From Lucinisca nassula (Eukaryota; Mollusca; Bivalvia; Lucinida; Lucinidae), in contig OY757014.1 of assembly GCA_963580285.1 (NCBI GenBank), positions 96,889,372 to 96,953,371 of the forward strand: a stretch of 64,000 bases of DNA, in the 5' to 3' direction. Shown here one piece after another: positions 40,360 through 52,580 of the stretch (the first letter of the stretch is position 1; every line of letters begins with the position of its first letter). The notes beneath the pieces were generated by a model, which did not search any database, had not been told where the DNA came from, and saw nothing but the letters and a program-made list of their open reading frames with translations. The position numbers and the translations under genes are program-made.

Positions 40360-41300
40360 TGTAAAATGTGTCAAAGTCACTGGACCAAAAAATATAGGTC
40401 ATGGTCACTAGGTTAAGGTACGTGCCAAATCAATACATCGACTAGAAGCGCTATGCAAGGTTTGGTTGGTGTCGGCCATTTATTTTAGGACATATCGAAC
40501 ATTGACGTAAAATGTGTTTGTCACTGAGTGCATATAGGTCAAGGTCACCGCAGTCAGTAAATGTAGAAGCACTATGCAAGGTTTTGGGGCCATAGGCCTT
40601 ATAGTTAAGAAGATATGGAAGGTCAAGGTCATCAGGCCAAGGTACCTGCAGAGTAAGTACCTCTAGGAGAAGCACTATGCAAGATTTTATGGCCGTAGGC
40701 CTTTAATTTGAGATCTAGAACATCGACGTAAATTCTGTCAAAGTCACTGGAGCGTAAGATGTATGCAAAGTTTGATGGTTGTGGGCCCTTTATTTGAGAT
40801 CTTTAACTTCGACGCAAAATGTGTCAGTCACTGGAGCGTAAAATATAGGTCAAGGTCACCGGATCAAGGTACCTGTAGAGTCAGTACATCTAGGAGAAGC
40901 GCTATGCAAGATTTTATGGTTGTCGGTCTTTTAGAAGATCTGGAACATCGACGTAATTTGTATCAGTCACTGGAGCATAAAATATAGGTCAAGGTCAAGG
41001 TGTTCACCTAGTCAGGAGCTCAGGGAGATGTTTCATGAAAGGTTTGATGGTTGTTTAGTCTTATAGTTGATTACAATACAAACTTCGACATAATGGTCAG
41101 TCACTGGAGCGCAAAATATAGGTCAGTCACCAGGTCAAGGTGCCTACAAAGTCAGAAGGTCAGGGAGATGTTCCATGTAAGGTTTGATGGTAGCTGAGGT
41201 TTGTTGTTGGCTTAAATAAAAACTTTGACATAAATGTCAAACTTCGACATAAATGTTAACAGATGGATGACGGGTGCACTGACAGAAAAGCGGACGCCTA
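40360..41300. repeat. Irregular tandem array
   Basis: Units of roughly 110-170 bp with GTCACTGGAGCGTAAAATAT, AGGTCAAGGTCACC and AGAAGCGCTATGCAAG are repeated about seven times. It ends with GATGGATGACGGGTGCACTG ACAG, an array-element type end. Confidence 0.65.
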
Positions 41301-41339
41301 TGTCCCACCCTTCAAAAGTAGTCGCAGATAAGATTGACA

Positions 41340-41525
41340 AGGCGGTGCTTCCGCTTGTACCTGCCATTGGAATGTTCTATTAACAAAAAGATAAACCAAG
41401 TCACCCGATTGTGTGTATTCAACTGTAACGTAAAGAAAGCTGTGGCGTATATATGGTCATTTTGTCCGATTGGAGAAAGCGTGCAAAAGGCACTCTACCG
41501 AATCCTCTGGTGGACTCAGCGAATT
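41340..41525 (+). repeat. Dispersed repeat, second copy
   Basis: Related to 27415-27600: ACCTGCCATTGGAATGTTCT and CTACCGAATCCTCTGGTGGA. Significance unknown. Confidence 0.5.
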
Positions 41526-42017
41526 TGACATATATTGACAACAAATGAATACCTCTACCAAATCAATCTGATCTGTGACTACTATACAAGCATGTGCGAC
41601 AAAAATACCAATGCTTTGCATATTTATGATCTAGGATAAAAACGCCATCCTGGGAAGAATGGATCCTTAATATCATTTGTCATGTAAACCCAATACACTG
41701 CTCAAAACAATTAAAGGAGCAAACACACATGATGATGAAACAACGATTCATGAATGGCAAAAGATGAATAACTTTATCTGCAACATGTTAATGGCAAACA
41801 TTGGCAACCAGTTCACAAATCATGACCGGTTACCTGTAAAGGAAGAATTTGCATATATGTTTGAGAAATCGCTATCTTTACGTCAGATTATTTCCAATGT
41901 CAAATCAGTCACTTTTTCCTGTCAGTAATGTGTATGACCACCTCAAGCAGCACAACACTCCTGGCATTGCCGAGGCATGCTATGAACAAAAATTTTGAAA
42001 GTTTGTAAAACGAGTGT

Positions 42018-43167
42018 TTACCACTCATGTCTAAGGATACGAGTTCTTGAATTGTCATTGGTGAATGATCGCCCTGTGAGATATGTCTGTAAAGAATGTC
42101 CCACACATTCGATTGGGTTTAAGTCAGTAGAATGTGCCGGCCTGTCCATTACTTCAATAGTCTCACGATTAAGGTCATCCATGCACACTCTAGCAGTATG
42201 GGGGCGCCGATTATCCTGCATCAGAATGAAATTGTCACCGATTGCACCAGCGAAAGGCCTCACAATAGGACCTGGAATTTCAGCTCGATACCGTTATACA
42301 TTCAATGTACCTCTGTTTATCACCTACAAGTCTGTTCGGCCTTCATAAGAAATTCCACCCAAACCATCACAGACCCCCTCCATATCTGTGTTTCCACAAT
42401 GTTGCAGTCCTCGTTCTCCGGGTCGTCTCCAGACTCAACACGTCTCCAGACTCAACACGTCGATCACATGCACTCAGGTGAAATCTGCTTTCATCTGTGA
42501 ACAGAACTGTATGCCAGTCTTGTAAACGACAGATCTGATGTTCTTGGGCAAACTAATATCGCCCTGCATGGGATAGGCCCTCTTGCCGGACTTCTGGCCC
42601 TCAGATCACCTTCATGTAACCCGCTACATATTGTTTGATTGGATATCCTTTGACTAATTGCATGCTGGAAAGGATATTGATCTTTCCTTTGTGACGTCAG
42701 GCGTTGTCGGCCTTGCCCTTCTCATCTTTTGTGCGAACAATTTGACCTGAGACTGACCTTTATGCAAGGAATAAATTAGTCAATGCTATCGCCCAACACA
42801 TCGGCTTTCATAAACTTCTTGTGAATTTTCGGCATCACATGAATAGCGGCCCATTTACCAACCTCTATGTATTGTATAACAGTATCGCCATCTTCGGAAA
42901 ATGGCGAAGATAAATATATGCAATCAGTCGGGTATGAAATTATGTTAATAGAGTTCACCAGTATCAGGTCAATTTGTTCGAACTATAACCTGAAAGCATC
43001 TCCATAGCCTGGCAACAACACCTCGATACATCAAAGCGTTCAGCAACCATCCTTAGGGTTTCAAGTAAAGCGACAGCTTGTGCAACCTCAACTTCTTCCA
43101 AGAACCGACTAACACCATATGAAGTCACTGTGAACCCCAAAATAATGGATAACCGAAGGATTGACAT
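42018..43167 (-). pseudogene. Tc1-like transposase, broken
   Basis: The N-terminal fragment (43167 to about 42990) reads LEEVEVAQAVALLETLRMVA then ERFDVSRCCCQAMEM, a helix-turn-helix. The C-terminal fragment (42263 to 42018) reads IGDNFILMQDNRRPHTARV, then STDLNPIECVGHSLQTYLTG. There are 34 residues between Asp and Glu, so DD34E. The middle is shifted in frame and interrupted by the MITE. The central segment near 42300-42380 retains a recognisable VCDGLGGISYEGRTDL in pieces. Confidence 0.85.
42731..42987. mobile_element. TA-flanked MITE, inverted relative of 4601-4859
   Basis: GCGAACAATTTGACCTGAGA to CAATTTGTTCGAACTATA, with CGCCATCTTCGGAAAATGGC inside. About 80 percent alike to 4601-4859 by eye. 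Confidence 0.75.
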
Positions 43168-43529
43168 GTTTCTGACCCAAATTCAAATTTTTAACAGATC
43201 ATCCCATACCGAATTTCAGCCGTTTTACAGGAGTATCCATGGTGTAGCACACATTCTTGCTTTGCACATGAACCTTGCTTCTTGCTGTTTGCATGAACAT
43301 TGTCAAGTGATGTCACTTTAAAACAGTGCCTTTCCTCGAGTCTGAAAATTGCCAAGCGGTGATGTTATATGCTCCTTTTATTTGAGCAGTGTATTATGGC
43401 GACATATGATTTATACAATATCTAGCAGATGTCTTGCTGATTATTTCCATCGTATCGAGCCGAGTGTCAATCAGAGGTGGGCAAAAACCGAAGTAGCCAG
43501 AGAAAAACCACCTGACCTTCTGTTGCTTT

Positions 43530-43937
43530 GATTGATTTGAGGTTTAACGTCCCTGTCAACACTGTAAAGGTCATTTTGGAGACATTGCTCCCAAATTTGT
43601 GGGACTTTTACCCAACATTGAGATGAAATGACATCTCAAGCCCTGTCGCCCAATGAAACCAATAGGGTTTATAAGTATGGACGGTCCGACTCGTGCGCAC
43701 CGCTTTGCCTGGGCAGGCTTAAATCCTCTAAGCGGTTTACCAGTACTCGTGTGCGGGTGGGATTCAGCTCTGCATGGAAGCATCATGCAGCCCATATATT
43801 TCTTCAAGCCCCGATGGGCGGGGGCCGTTGCAGAACTTGGGTGTCTCACATGCGATCCGAGCCAGGCTCAAACCCATAGCCGTGAGAGACCTAAGAATTA
43901 AGTCAGCGCTCTTATACACTAGGCCACGGAGGCCTGT
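43530..43937 (-). repeat. Family H SINE with a tRNA-like head attached
   Basis: The H body is 43530-43832 (GATTTGAGGTTTAACGTCCC to CCGATGGGCGGGGGCC), inverted. Immediately beyond, 43833-43937 read on the other strand gives GGCCTCCGTGGCCTAGTGTA (A-box-like) and GGGTTTGAGCCTGG (B-box-like), a tRNA-type Pol III promoter in the right place and orientation to drive H. Confidence 0.7.
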
Positions 43938-43980
43938 GGATTATCCCTGGTGCACTTTGTTTGTACACTTCTGAAAACCA

Positions 43981-44326
43981 TACAGTCGAACTTCAATGGC
44001 TCAAATACATTTGGGACCTCGAAAATCTGTTCGAGACAGGGGTAGTTTGAGCCACTGAGGGTTACTGTTAGGAGCATAACGAGGTACTTTTTGACATCTT
44101 TTCGGTGCTCTACAATGAATGCATGCTGTGTGTACTCATTAGAATCGCCTCATCGAGGCGATTCTAATGAGTACACACAACATACATTTGCAAGATAAAA
44201 GACTAAAATCTCCTTAATTATCCCCCACTTTTCTTATGTAGAGGATTTCGCTAGGGGCTCAAGAATGGGTTCGACTCATCCATGGTAAACCAGTCATCGG
44301 TGTTTGAGCCATCAAAGTTCTACTGT
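43981..44326. mobile_element. Family G foldback MITE
   Basis: TACAGTCGAACTTCAATGGC to CATCAAAGTTCTACTGTA, with perfect central hairpin GTGTACTCATTAGAATCGCC / complement. Confidence 0.8.
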
Positions 44327-44689
44327 ATTAACTTTTGATTGTGGCTTTACTTTTTTATTCTTGCTGGATTATTTCTGGAATAAGACAATAGGAGTCTCAG
44401 TAGAAAAGATAAGTCATGCATTTTGAACTATGTTTATTATTGTCTGAAGTTGCAAAAAAAAAAGGCAAAATATAAATGTACAAAAGCACAATTTTGTCAC
44501 AAGTTTGCAGACAATTTACATACAAGTATTTTGCTTGCACTACAATGCACTAGATGAAAAGTAACGTCTTGTTTGATGGCAGCTTACTAGATGAACAGGC
44601 AACCATCGTGTGCTATGTAATTCAGTGGGAACCAGTTTGTGCCAGTTGCATGGATTTTCAAGCTACACATTTAGAATAGGTGCTCTAAA

Positions 44690-45190
44690 CTACCACAATT
44701 ATATGAGCCACTTGATGAATAAACAAACTTAGCTTATGTAAATATGGAGTGTTGAGCCACTTCATGCATAAAGGAACTTATCTCATGAGAAGGTAGTGAT
44801 GAGCCATTTCATGAATAAAGGACCTTAAGTCATGATGAGCTACTTCATGAATTGTGGACCTTTACTCATGGTAAGGTAAAGTGACATGCTCTAAATACTC
44901 ACAATGATATGGGCCACTTCATGAATAAAGGATCTTGATAAAATGGAGTACCACCTTATCATGAGCTAAGTGCCTTTCAGTCACTTCATGAATAAAGGCA
45001 CTTAGCTCATGATAAGGTGGAGTTAAACCACTTCATGAATAAAGGATCTTCGCTCACGATAAGGTGGAGCGACATGCTCTAAACTCTCACAATGATATGA
45101 GACACTTCATGAATAAAGGACCTTAGCTCATGATAAGAGTAATGAAAAGGTAACTCCACCATATCATGAGCTAAGTTCCTTTATTCATGA
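44690..45190. repeat. Array of short units, partly inverted
   Basis: CACTTCATGAATAAAGGA, CTTAGCTCATGATAAGGTGG and ACATGCTCTAAACTCTCACA repeat about seven times with 60-90 bp spacing. At 44950-45030 and 45150-45190 the unit is inverted, producing hairpins. Confidence 0.65.
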
Positions 45191-45389
45191 AGTGGCTAAT
45201 ATCATATGTGAGAATTTAGAGAACTTTAGGGTAACAAGGATATTAATGGGATATTTGACCTTAATCCTCTTTAGAATACTATATTGTGGGTACCTGTATG
45301 AGCCACCCCATCGAGTTGATTCTAACAAGTACACCCAACAAAGAAACAAATATCCTTTCATTTACCTCATTACTGCCTCTTTTCCGGAA

Positions 45390-45540
45390 GAAGCCTCCGT
45401 GGTGTAGTGGTTAGCTACTTGCCTTGTAAACCAGGGGTTGCAGGATTGATCCCGGGCTTCTCCAGACTTTCGGATGACTCTTTAAATTTGAGGTCCCGTC
45501 TCCGTATGACCTTAGCTGTTGGTGGGACGTAAAACTGACA
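45390..45540 (+). repeat. tRNA-headed SINE
   Basis: GCCTCCGTGGTGTAGTGGTT (A box) and GGATTGATCCCGGG (B box), then CTTAGCTGTTGGTGGGACGT AAAAC at the 3' end. Same family as 36413-36560 and 48343-48497. Confidence 0.75.
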
Positions 45541-45647
45541 AACTCACTCCTCTTTTCCGGAGCTATGAATTTAAGCAACTGTGGGATAACAGCAGATATG
45601 ATCTAGCAATCTTGTTGGGATGCTGGGGTCATTTGATGTCATCTCAT

Positions 45648-47740
45648 TACAAGAGGGCCCAGAGGGCCCTGGTTCGCTCACCTGATCCAAAGCATAACAA
45701 GTGGGCCCCGGGCAGGGTCAATTTTGGCCCCAGGGCTAAAATTTGAACAATCTTGGTAGAGGTCCACAAGATGAAGCTTCATATCTAATATGAAAGACCT
45801 GGGCTTTCTGGTTTCAGAGAAGAAGATTTTAAAGGTTTACCCTGCATATAGAAGTCTATGTAAAACAAGATTTTCCCTATATAAGTCTATGTGAAACCAA
45901 AGGGCACCGGAGCGGGGGCATTTTTGGCCCCAGGGCTATAATTTGAACAATCTTGGTAGAGGTCCACTAGCTGAAGCTTCATAACAAATATCAAAGACCT
46001 AAGCCTTGTGTTTCAGAGAAGATGATTTTTAAAGATTTTCCCTATATAAGTCTATGTAAAACCAAAGGGCCACATGGCGGGGGCATTTTTGTCTCAGGGC
46101 TATAATTTGAACAATCTTTATAGAGGTCCACTAGCTGAAGCGTCATAACAAATATCGAAGACCTAAGCCTTGTGGTTTCAGAGAAGAAGATTTTTCAATA
46201 TTTTCCCTATATAAGTCTATGTAAAAACAAAGGGCCCCGGAGCTGGGGCATTTTTGGCCCCAGGGCTATAATTTGAACAATCTTGGTAGAGGTCCACAAG
46301 ATGAAGCTTCATACCAAATATCAAAGACCTGGGCCTTGCAGTTTCAGAGAAGAAGATTTTTCAAGATTTTCCCAATATAAGCCTATGTAAAACAAAAGGG
46401 CCCTGGTGCGGGGGCATTTTTGGCCCCAGCACTATAATTTGAACAATCTTGGTAGGGGTCTACTAGATGAAGCCCTATATAAGCCCATGTAAAACCAAAG
46501 GGCCCCCGTGCAGGGGGCATTTTTAGCTCCAGCACTATAATTTGAACAATGTTGGTAGGGGTCCACTAGATGAAGCTTCATACCAAATATCAAAGACCTG
46601 AGCCTTGCAGTTTCAGAGAAGAAGATTTTTAAAAATTTTCCCTATATAAGCCTATGTAAAACAAAAGGGCCCTGGTGCGGGGGCATTTTTGGCCCCAGCA
46701 CTATAATTTGAACAATCTTGGTAGGGGTCCACTAGATGAAGCTTCATACCAAATATCAAAGACCTGGGCCTAGCGGTTTCAGAGAAGAAGATTTTTCAAG
46801 ATTTTCCCTATATAAGCCCATGTAAAACCAAAGGGCCCCCGTGCGGGGGCATTTTTAGCTTCAGCACTATAATTTGAACAATCTTGGTAGGGGTCCACTA
46901 GATAAAGCTTCATACCTAATATCAAAGACCTGGGCCTTGCGGTTTCAGAGAAGAAGATTTTTAAAGATTTTCCCTATATAAGCCCTTGTAAAACCAAAGG
47001 GCCCCCCTGCGGGGGCATTTTTGGCCCCAGCACTATAATTTGAACAATCTTGGTAGGGGTCCACTAGATGAAGCTTCATACCAAATATCAAAGACCTGTG
47101 CCTTGCGGTTTCAGAGAAGAAGATTTTTCAAGATTTTCCCTATATAAGCCCATGTAAAACCAAAGGGCCCCCGTGCGGGGGCATTTTTAGCTCCAGCACT
47201 ATAATTTGAACAATCTTGGTAGGGGTCCACTAGATGAAGCTTCATACCAAATATCAAAGATCTGGGCCTTGCGGTTTCAGAGAAGAAGATTTTTAAAGAT
47301 TTTCCCTATATAAGCCCATGTAAAACCAAAGGGCCCCCGTGCGGGGGCATTTTTGGCCTCAGCACTATAATTTGAACAATCTTGGTAGGGGTCCACTAGA
47401 TGAAGCTTCCTACCAAATATCAAAGACCTGGGCCTTGCGGTTTCAGAGAAGAAGATTTTTTAAGTTTTCGGTGAAAAAAATCTATTTTTGGCTACTGTGA
47501 CCTATATGTGCAATGGACCGGAACCATTTGAACAACTTTGAAAGGGGACCACCTAAGGATCATTCCTGTGAAGTTTGGTCAAAATCCGATCAGTGGTTTA
47601 GGAGGAGATGTCGTTTGAAGAAAAGTTTACGGACGCACGCACGGACGCACGCACGCACGGACGCACGGACGCACGACGGACGACGGACAAAAAGTGATCC
47701 CAAAAGCTCACCTTGTCACTACGTGACAGGTGAGCTAAAA
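45648..47740. repeat. Array element with about eleven 163-bp tandem units
   Basis: Left end ACAAGAGGGCCCAGAGGGCC then CTGGTTCGCTCACCTGATC. Units carry GGGGGCATTTTTGGCCCCAG, CACTATAATTTGAACAATCT, TGGTAGGGGTCCACTAGATG and AGAGAAGAAGATTTTT. The right end has GAAGTTTGGTCAAAATCCGA, an ACGC/ACGG tract at 47632-47690 and AAAAGCTCACCTTGTCACTA CGTGACAGGTGAGCTAAAAA. The later units are nearly identical, suggesting recent homogenisation. Confidence 0.85.
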
Positions 47741-48033
47741 AGGAGAATTAGGAAGAGGAGAATCGAAAGACTCTGAAACACTGCCCCATGCAAGGACAGT
47801 TAAGCCTTGCCCAATTGTAAGCCAATATCCTTTAGACGGCCCATGCTGAAAGATACACAACACTAGGGCTGGCTAATCGGAGCTGAAAGGTAATTGATTA
47901 TCAGTCATGCCATTGTGATCAATAATCGATTAGTGATCGCTAAGATTTGGTAATAATTTTACCTGTCTGGCTTTCTCTCGGAGCACGACTCTTAATATAT
48001 GTTGTACTTTACTGTATGTTTTTGAACAGACAG

Positions 48034-48140
48034 GCATGGGCAAACAGTGTAGACCCAGATGAGACGCCGCAGAATGTGGCATCTCATCAGGGTCTGCACT
48101 GTTTGCCACTCATCCAGCCATTTTAGGAACAACTTTGGGT
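48034..48140. repeat. Core hairpin, family B-like
   Basis: AACAGTGTAGACCCAGATGA / complement with CGCCGCAGAATGTGGC loop, followed by a B-like CATCCAGCCATTTTAGG. Surrounding sequence carries ATCGATTA repeats. Confidence 0.55.
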
Positions 48141-48342
48141 AGTAAATTGTACTTTATATCAAATAATCGATTACAAGTAAATCAGTAATGTTAATCATTT
48201 TTGTGGAAATTATTGATCGATTAATCGATTTTCCGATTAAGCGTGCCAGCCTTATACAACATCTCACCCAACCAGCCTCCAACATGAATATGGTCATCCA
48301 GGACCATTTTGCTGTCCATGACTCATTCTTCACTGTTTGTTC

Positions 48343-48497
48343 TTTTTGAATTTTACATCACACCAACAACTAAGGTCATATGGAGACAGGACCTTGGTTA
48401 AAGACTCATCTGAAAGTCTAGAGAAGCCCTGAATCAAACACAAGGATGCTGGTTTACAAGGACAGTAGTTCTATAACACTACATCACTGAGGCTTCA
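48343..48497 (-). repeat. tRNA-headed SINE, degraded
   Basis: TTTTACATCACACCAACAAC, CATATGGAGACAGGACCTTG and CATCACTGAGGCTTC match the inverted SINE at 36413-36560. Confidence 0.65.
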
Positions 48498-48529
48498 GTC
48501 TTTGCTGTTCCCATGGAAGTAAAAGCCCT

Positions 48530-48742
48530 TTAACCCTTATCTTGCTGAATATTCATTTAAGCCACACCCATTTCTGTCTATCAACCAATCAAATTACTTG
48601 ATGTAATTTATTGCTACAAATTCATAAACTAAATGCCAAACAGTGTATATCCAGATCAGATGGCTTCTTCAGAAGCCATCTGATCTGGATCTACATTGTT
48701 TGCAAAGATAAGGGTTGTCGTGAACAGCAGGATAAGGGTTAA
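48530..48742. mobile_element. Family A MITE
   Basis: TTAACCCTTATCTTGCTGAA to CAGGATAAGGGTTAA with complete core and GATGGCTTCTTCAGAAGCCA loop. First member of the 48.5-55.8 kb cluster. Confidence 0.85.
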
Positions 48743-49120
48743 GCATGTTGTGGCTCATTTATAGATGATGAATGAACACAAACCTAATCTACACTACAAT
48801 GCTGAGGGATGGTATTGAGCAGATGTCAAAAATATAAGCAGCAGCAATCTGAGAATGACATGAAGCCACCATAAAAACTTTGTAAAAGAAAAAAGTCACT
48901 AGCACTATCATTTGGTAAGGATGAAATTACTGATTTAATACATAGTCAACTAAATGAACATTACTGACGAGTGTCAGGTTGCGTCAGTTTCAGAAATTCA
49001 AACAGAAAATGGTTAAGCTCTTTGGAAACAGTAAAGATCCTGATCAGAGGCCACATTTTGCAGCATCTGATCTGGGCTTGCAATGTGTGCCACGGTACCG
49101 GACTTTGTGTTTCCCACCTT

Positions 49121-49428
49121 TGTTTGTTTGTTTGATTTGAGGTTTAACGTCCCCATCAACAATGTAAAGGTCATTTTGGAGACATTGCTTCCAATTTTGT
49201 GGGACTTTTACCCGACACTGAGATGAAATGACATCTCAAGCCCTGTCGCCCAATGAAACCAACAGGGTTTATAAGCAAGGACGGTCCAACACTCACACCG
49301 CTTTGCCTGGGCAGGCTTAGACCCTCTAAGCGGTTTACCAGTACCCGTGTGTGGGTCGGATTCAGCTCTGCGTGGAAGCATCATGCAGCACATATATTTT
49401 TTCAAGCCCTGATGGGTGGGGGCCATGT
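49121..49428 (-). repeat. Family H SINE body
   Basis: Inverted H copy, well preserved: TTTGATTTGAGGTTTAACGT to CCTGATGGGTGGGGGCC. A core-type hairpin fragment precedes it at 49020-49095. Confidence 0.8.
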
Positions 49429-49956
49429 GTTTCCCTCCTGAAATTAAGTGGAATGGATACACCTTTATGCAGAGATGTTAGAATGCTTTTTCAGAGGCAA
49501 TCAGTTTTCACAAAAGCAAATGGGGAAATCCTGAGTTGCTGCCTTTCACCAAAATGGCAGAAAATTCGCTGGGTGTTTCCATTCCATGTAGGTTTTTTTT
49601 TTTTTTTCAAACCAAACATAATCAATCACTGCTTTATCTGGCAGTAACTCACATGCATTTTTTATTTCCTGTTGGAGCAGTCTGCTATGGGTCCAAATTG
49701 TTTGCCAGTATTCAATAATTTGTTTGCAAGAAGATTCATTAACTTTATATTTGACAGCTGAGCATTGAATGTTTTTAAACCTGTGGGCCTGACTTGGTGA
49801 CAAACAAAAATGAATTATGGACCAAATTTTAGCTGTCCTGTTGAAGTGAAAATCAGTCTAGCTCACAAAAAATCGGTCAGGGACCAATGAAACTGACATT
49901 TTTCTCAAGCTCAGACCTGATCAGATCCACTGCTTGATGTCTAAAGCCATTACTCC

Positions 49957-50165
49957 TTAACTCATATCCTGCTGAGCCCGGATATGCCTCATCTTTCAAA
50001 CAATGAAGATCCAGATCAGATGGCTTCTGAAGAAGCCATATGATCAGGATCTTCATTGTCTTTCAGCTCATGAATTTGTTGCAATAATTTGCATCAAGTA
50101 ATCCGATTGATTGATAATCGGTAGTGAGTGTGGCATATATAAATATTCAGCAGGTCAAGGGTTAA
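49957..50165. mobile_element. Family A MITE
   Basis: TTAACTCATATCCTGCTGAG to CAGCAGGTCAAGGGTTAA. The loop is GCTTCTGAAGAAGC and the orientation is inverted relative to 48530. Confidence 0.75.
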
Positions 50166-50277
50166 CTTCTGAAAGATCAGAAAAGACTTATCACTACAAG
50201 AATGCACAGGCCTATCAATATCTTCCGGCTTCATACTGACCACGCTTTTCCATGCCTGAAAAGCTCAATTTTGCAGC

Positions 50278-50465
50278 TTCAACCCTTATCCTGCTGAACA
50301 AGACACAACTATTACCTTTGCAAGCAGTGTAGATCCAGATCAGATGGCTTCTGAAGAAGCCATCTGATCAGGATCTACACTTGGTAATGCAGTTTGTGAA
50401 AATTTGGTTGACTATGTCAGAAATGGGTGTGGGTTAATAAATTTATTCAGCAGGATAAGGGTTAA
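50278..50465. mobile_element. Family A MITE, short
   Basis: TCAACCCTTATCCTGCTGAA to CAGCAGGATAAGGGTTAA. The left target is TCAA instead of TTAA. Confidence 0.75.
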
Positions 50466-50895
50466 AAATAGATTTTTAAACAGACAATAGGCACAAAATC
50501 TAAAAGCCTGAAATCAAGAAAAAAAACAAGCTCCAAAAGCCTGAAATCCTGCAAATGCCTGAAAAATATGAGACCTGTATCTTAACTTCATAAATCATCT
50601 CATACATTTTTTTTCACAACACAGCATGATTAAAATATCTATAGCACTATTTTTGCACAACCAATGTCAACAAATGAGTATCATTCAGCTAATTTATTTG
50701 AGATTCTATGAAATACTTGAGACAGATTCGAGATTTGGTTCAAAAACGAAATAAAGTAACACAAAATTAAGTGATTGCTAATCAACTGCAGAAAAAAAAC
50801 AAGAAAGCCTACTCTGTAGACAGTAACCTACTCAATAGACAGTACAGCACAGCAAGCAACAGTTCCAGAGAAAAGGAGTACTGAGGATACAGTCT

Positions 50896-51108
50896 TTAAC
50901 CCTCATCTTGCTGAATATTCATTTAAGCCACACCCATTTCTGTCTATCAACCAATCAAATTACTTGATGTAATTTATTGCTACAAATTCATAAACTGAAT
51001 TCCAAACAGTGTAGATCCTGATCAGATGGCTTCTTCAGAAGCCATCTGATCTGGATCTACACTGTTTGCAAAGATAAGGGTTGTCGTGATCAGCAAGATA
51101 AGGGTTAA
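50896..51108. mobile_element. Family A MITE
   Basis: TTAACCCTCATCTTGCTGAA to CAGCAAGATAAGGGTTAA with complete core. Its right TTAA continues as GACCACTTTTGAACA, the central arm of a C element. Confidence 0.85.
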
Positions 51109-51240
51109 GACCACTTTTGAACAATCCCAAAGGTGGTCTCCGATTAGAGCACACTGGCTGTAGAAAACACAAAATGTACCTGTTTTAAAAGCATAATTTG
51201 TCTGAATTTTAGGTGGTCATAACAGCAAAATTTCAGTATT
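51105..51240. repeat. Right half of a family C element
   Basis: TTAAGACCACTTTTGAAC, CCCAAAGGTGGTCTC, TTTTAGGTGGTCATAACAGC. The left half is absent beyond GTCTTTAA on the other side of the A MITE. Confidence 0.55.
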
Positions 51241-51628
51241 CTTTTGCATGACTTGGCAGAAATAAGATAGGACTGTCTGCTGCTAAAACATCTTAGTGTG
51301 TTCCTAATTCAGATCTAGAAACAAATTTTTAACTTTCTCATTAGCACTGAATGCCTCTAAAGCATCTAATGTTTGTTTCTAATTGGAATTATCAACAAAT
51401 TTTCTTAACTTTCTCATTTTTGTTTCAAGAAATTTCTGTTGTAAATGTCACTTCAGTTGCAGCTGGCATTTACTCTCAATGAGTTTTGCAGATACAATTT
51501 AAGTATTCAATATATCTGCAGCCCAGACAATGCTGAACATTAGTAAATTTAAGGTGAATGGATACACCAGATTATCTGGAAGGGAGACACTTTTTGCCTT
51601 TCCGTAAACTTAGCTACTCTGGAACTTT

Positions 51629-51913
51629 GTTTGTTTAGACTTTAACAGCCTAGTCAACACTATTTAGGTCATATTGAGCTGGTCAGTTTCCCTAATAACA
51701 TTATTCTGGGGAAGCTTTACACATAAGCAGGTAACCATGGTGCACATTCTTTCCCCAGAAACTGACATGGCCCTTGTACCAGCGGAAGAAAGACAATGAC
51801 TGTGAAAAAAAGATCCCACAAACAATTTCCACGAATGCTGCCAAGCCAGCAGGTAATGAATCCGCAACCTCCTGATCACCAGTCAGACTCACATTCGAGG
51901 GAGCTACTGAGGC
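51629..51913 (-). repeat. tRNA-headed SINE
   Basis: Inverted: AGACTTTAACAGCCTAGTCA at the left and a tRNA-like head GCAACCTCCTGATCACCAGT at the right. Longer relative of 23418-23585. Confidence 0.6.
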
Positions 51914-52054
51914 TAGAATCTACTCAGAGTAGATGCCTTTTTCAGAGGGTTTATTTCTACTATAGCCTTTGAAACCATTGATTATCAGGCCTCATACTGA
52001 CCAAGCTTTCCCATGCCTGAAAGCCTGATTTTGCATACTTAAGTAGTAGTCATT

Positions 52055-52268
52055 TTAACGCTTATCATGTTGAATAAATTAATTTAGCCACACCGTGACA
52101 CCCAAGCTGAATAGCAATCAATCAAATTCCTTAAGACACTTTAATTCTGAAAATTCACAAACTGCATGACAAACAGTGTAGATCCTGATCAGATGGCTTC
52201 TGAAGAAGCCATCTGATCTGGATTTACACTTGTTGCAAAGTTAGGGGTTGTCATGTTCAGCAGGTTAA
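52055..52268. mobile_element. Family A MITE
   Basis: TTAACGCTTATCATGTTGAA to TTCAGCAGGTTAA with core. More diverged than its neighbours. Confidence 0.75.
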
Positions 52269-52580
52269 ACAGAATATAGGAGGAAAAATCAAAATCTGAA
52301 AGCCTGAAAGCAAGACAAAAATCAAGCTCTAAAAGCCTGAAATCCTGCAAATGCCTGAAAAATATGAGGCCTGATTATGGAGATGGAACTATTTTTGAAA
52401 GAGTTGTCTCCCCTGAAGGTGTACTAATTCAACCAACAATCAAAAGGAGTGGATAAATCTTACAAGCTTTAGGGCCATCTAATACTTGAATCCTTACACA
52501 AATGAAGCTATTACCCTTATGACTAGTAGCTCACTGTGAAAAACTCTTAATTCTTAGCAAAAATGATCTACCCAATAATT

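Larger units (their letters stand above)
41696..43391 (-). mobile_element. Tc1-like transposon, decayed, with a nested MITE
   Basis: CACTGCTCAAAACAATTAAA and GGAGCA at the left are mirrored by TGCTCCTTTTATTTGAGCAG and TG at the right. TA is outside on both sides (41694-41695 and 43392-43393). The MITE at 42731-42987 splits its transposase. Confidence 0.88.

Noticed and set aside
43628..43974. Several overlapping ORFs near 43.7 kb and matching ones at 49.2 kb
   Set aside because: All lie in the H SINE body and recur at each H copy in whatever frame is open.
21449..47740. Tandem arrays as CRISPR-like arrays
   Set aside because: Units are long, contiguous and without unique spacers, and this is animal DNA.
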